This document shows, piece by piece, positions 12,171 to 13,559 of a stretch of 13,559 bases of DNA (its first letter is position 1; each line of letters begins with the position of its first letter). Location: assembly GCA_026770585.1 (NCBI GenBank), contig MU647223.1:1-13559 (forward strand), read 5' to 3'. Origin of the DNA: Baffinella frigidus. Taxonomy: Eukaryota > Cryptophyceae > Cryptomonadales > Baffinellaceae. The notes beneath the pieces are model-generated. The model made no database searches. It worked only from the letters and a program-made list of their open reading frames with translations, and had not been told where the DNA came from. The translations under genes were made by a program, and so were the position numbers.

Positions 12171-12331
12171 GAAACACTCCAGATACGATTCCGGTTCTGT
12201 TTGCCACAGAAACGTTGCATCGACGACGGTAGTGGAGGTCCGCGGGTTCTGCCTGCAGGTCTTCCCACGCCAGATTGGAGGCGGGGGTTTAATGTTTTAC
12301 AGCACCACAGGAAGGGACTGTTGACTTTTGA
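12171..12331 (+). repeat. 161-bp recent duplication, copy 2
   Basis: Partner of 9918-10078. The exon-like stretch is at 12210-12258 with donor-like GT at 12259, and the truncated reversed family A starts at 12265. After the unit, CTGTTGACTTTTG is repeated once more (12332-12344). Confidence 0.95.
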
Positions 12332-12375
12332 ACTGTTGACTTTTGGTTCTGCCGTCAGGTCGTCGCTCCGCCACC

Positions 12376-12481
12376 CCACACAGCAGACTACAAAGAAATT
12401 TCGTGAATAACTCATAAGTGGATAATCCATAGGACCCTGCGGTAGGCAATCCGTAGGGGCATGGGGTTGTTCCTGCGGATA
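12376..12481 (-). mobile_element. family B MITE, truncated and diverged copy
   Basis: CCACACAGCAGACTACAAAG, GAATAACTCATAAG, GGACCCTGCGGTAGGCAATC and CGTAGGGGCAT follow the reverse orientation of family B, then stop after TTCCTGCGGATA. About one third at the far side, including the second terminal repeat, is missing. Confidence 0.8.
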
Positions 12482-12518
12482 TCGTGGCCACCTTCACCCA
12501 CAACGATCCGAAACACTC

Positions 12519-12658
12519 TTATCCGGGGAAAACTATTTTTCTTTAGTTTGATGGCAAGGAAAATTACTACACAGTTCGTTCTTATTAGTAATATTAAAGC
12601 ATTTACGTAGTAATTTTCCTTGCCATCAAACTAAAGAAAAATAGGTTTCCCCGGATCA
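12519..12658. mobile_element. family C palindromic MITE, copy 2, at a filled site
   Basis: TTATCCGGGGAAAACTATTT pairs with the right end CCCCGGATCA. The arms contain CTTTAGTTTGATGGCAAGGA and their exact complement, whereas copy 9492 has CA for AG and C for G in both arms. ACTC lies on both sides (12515-12518 and 12659-12662), a possible 4-bp target duplication. The sequence without an insert is present at 12145-12235. Confidence 0.92.
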
Positions 12659-12692
12659 ACTCTGGATACGTTTTCGGTTCTGATGGCCACAG

Positions 12693-12740
12693 AAACGTTG
12701 CGTCGACGACGCTCGTCGAGGACTCGCAACTCGATACTCA
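12693..12740 (+). pseudogene. diverged third copy of the NVASTT exon-like segment
   Basis: GGCCACAG and then AAACGTTGCGTCGACGACG match 12202-12228; the frame reads NVASTTLVEDSQLDTHL and runs into the family B element at 12744. It lacks the VRGFCL-GT end. Third-position G/C is good at first (GCG TCG ACG ACG CTC GTC GAG GAC), so this may once have been coding. Confidence 0.4.
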
Positions 12741-12743
12741 TCT

Positions 12744-12904
12744 CCACACAGCGGACTTCGAAGAGAGTTTGAATAACCCTTAAGCGATAAGACCTACGAC
12801 CCTATTGTAGGCAACCCGTAGGGACATAGGGGGGTTCCTACGGATAAGGTAACGGAAAATCGGGCTCTCAGCGCCCGAAAATGACTTCGTAGCCCGCTGT
12901 GCGG
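12744..12904 (-). mobile_element. family B MITE, full copy, reverse orientation
   Basis: 161 bp; CCACACAGCGGACTTCGAAG at the left corresponds to the usual right end, and the right end reads TAGCCCGCTGTGCGG. The interior order (GATAAGACCTA, GTAGGCAACCCGTAGGG, GGATAAGGTAACGG, CGGGCTCTCAGCGCCCG) is the reverse of the other full copies. Confidence 0.92.
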
Positions 12905-12966
12905 TCAGTTGAAATCGTTTTCCAGCAGCATTCTCCGCCCGTCAGCGCGGGTCATTTCGATGCTCT

Positions 12967-13176
12967 CCACGCCAGGGCAGAAGTCCAAATCTCAACGTTT
13001 TTATTTTACTACACGATCTAGGAGTAAAGTTGATTCTACCCGGGAAACACGACAAACGTTTTGGGAATTGGAGCTCTTTGCCGGCGGAGTTTCCAAAATC
13101 TGTACCACGATAAGCCAACTAAACCCTTTTAGCGCGAACGAGTGTGTATGAAAATGAAACTTGTGATCTGGCTTGG
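12967..13176. mobile_element. family F MITE, copy 2
   Basis: CCACGCCAGGGCAGAAGTCC at the left; the right end has decayed to ATCTGGCTTGG. Aligns along its length with 11878-12079, except that the 15-base block ATTTTACTACACGAT (13003-13017) is in the opposite orientation to its counterpart. Confidence 0.88.
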
Positions 13177-13190
13177 AAAGCCCGCGCACC

Positions 13191-13333
13191 TCATCTCGAA
13201 AGATAACTGAATCAGTTCCCTAATTAGCGTTTTCATTTAATTAGGACGCCTAATTAAATTTACTATGCCTGGACTAATTTCTCCTATGCAACCTCCTATT
13301 AAAAAGAAACTGATTCAGTTATCTTCCGAGATG
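13191..13333. mobile_element. family H MITE with 27-bp terminal inverted repeats
   Basis: TCATCTCGAAAGATAACTGA and ATCAGTT (13191-13217) pair with 13307-13333 with one mismatch. The interior is AT-rich with several TAATTA/TTAATT blocks and a CCTAATTAG...CTAATTAGG-like small hairpin. Only one copy is seen here. Confidence 0.85.
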
Positions 13334-13410
13334 AATGCTAGCCACCCCTCTGCGTCAAGGCTCCGTTGACGAAACGTTTTCGTGTCCAACTGAACTGAAA
13401 CCCTCTCTAG

Positions 13411-13475
13411 TTTGTTTTCAGATCCTGAACCCTCCACCCCCTTTTCAGATCCTGAACCCTTTACCCCCTTTTCAG
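13411..13475 (+). promoter_or_regulatory. triple tandem 3' splice site in 27-base steps
   Basis: TTTGTTTTCAG ends at 13421; two 27-base units follow, each ATCCTGAACCCT, pyrimidine tract, CCCCCTTTTCAG, ending at 13448 and 13475. Each unit therefore repeats the acceptor and the first three codons of the downstream exon. Because 27 is divisible by three and no unit contains a stop, choosing the first or second acceptor would add ILNPPPPFQ and ILNPLPPFQ in frame. Splicing at these sites is inferred, not shown. Confidence 0.5.
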
Positions 13476-13520
13476 ATCCTGAACTTCGTGCGGGACGCGT
13501 GCGCGGGGCCGTTTGAAGGG
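13476..13520 (+). CDS. candidate exon ILNFVRDACAG(PFEG)
   Basis: The last of three polypyrimidine-CAG acceptors ends at 13475. ATC CTG AAC TTC GTG CGG GAC GCG TGC GCG GGG follows, 11 of 11 codons ending in G or C. Donors are possible at 13511 (GTTTGA, giving phase 2) or 13521 (GTCGGA, after PFEG, phase 0); the frame also stays open to the window end. Entry phase 0 matches the exon ending at 12115 or 12136. The peptide looks helical and I do not recognise a family. The upstream acceptor repeats give the possibility of 9- or 18-residue N-terminal extensions of this exon. Confidence 0.5.
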
Positions 13521-13559
13521 GTCGGACACAGGACCACCCTCTTTGGGGTACCATCCTCT

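Noticed and set aside
11896-12207. Minus-strand frame of about 100 codons across family F and the 161-bp duplication
   Set aside because: It is the complement of transposon sequence and of the better supported plus-strand exon at 12083; related frames at 9754 and 12155 arise from the duplicated unit.

Overview
This window looks like nuclear DNA of a microbial eukaryote, plausibly an alga or another protist. I cannot name the organism. There are no bacterial-style long genes, operons or RBS-spaced starts, and I see no rRNA, tRNA or CRISPR array. Three features dominate: (1) more than 20 short (about 115-210 bp) palindromic or terminal-inverted-repeat elements that resemble MITEs, falling into at least nine families; (2) large tandem-repeat blocks; (3) small islands whose reading frames end almost every codon in G or C and are usually bounded by AG on the left and GT on the right. 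The islands contrast with the mixed-composition DNA around them, so I read them as short exons of an intron-rich gene on the + strand, with one more candidate exon on the - strand at the left edge. All exon calls rest on codon bias, splice dinucleotides and reading phase only.

Layout. 1-250: candidate minus-strand exon. 248-950: two foldback elements and one arm of a long-range inverted repeat. 950-2370: ends of several elements, a TTC microsatellite and degenerate direct repeats that carry telomere-like CCCTAAA heptamers. 2370-3060: a candidate exon that runs into a 33-bp codon-phased minisatellite, then a duplicated exon (2760, 2994) on either side of a MITE. 3200-3830: palindromic families D and G and repeat S. 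3890-4880: degenerate exon copies, the exon at 4498-4553, a VNTR and family B. 4940-6170: families A, I and L. 6380-7190: a triplicated micro-exon, a broken family B copy and inverted copies of repeats R and S. 7300-8625: a large CTGAATA heptamer minisatellite with higher-order units. 8626-9228: a segmental duplication carrying family B and the longest candidate exon. 9492-13559: families C, D, G, A, E, F, B and H alternating with exons at 9674, 10561, 12083 and 13476.

Reading phase supports parts of the exon model. The joins 2410->2994, 3057->4498, 4553->6461, 9714->10561, 10672->12083 and 12136->13476 all keep frame. The middle part (6491->8894 and 9041->9674) does not, so exons are missing or boundaries are wrong there. 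I do not recognise the protein; one exon holds a peptide similar to motif Ia of superfamily-2 helicases.

The most unusual themes are: palindromic families that share a TTACTACAC core but have different outer arms; families whose central hairpin keeps its position but not its sequence; exons present in two to four local copies together with their splice sites; exon boundaries lying within a few bases of element ends, as expected for introner-like transposons; and a triple in-frame 3' splice site at 13411-13475.
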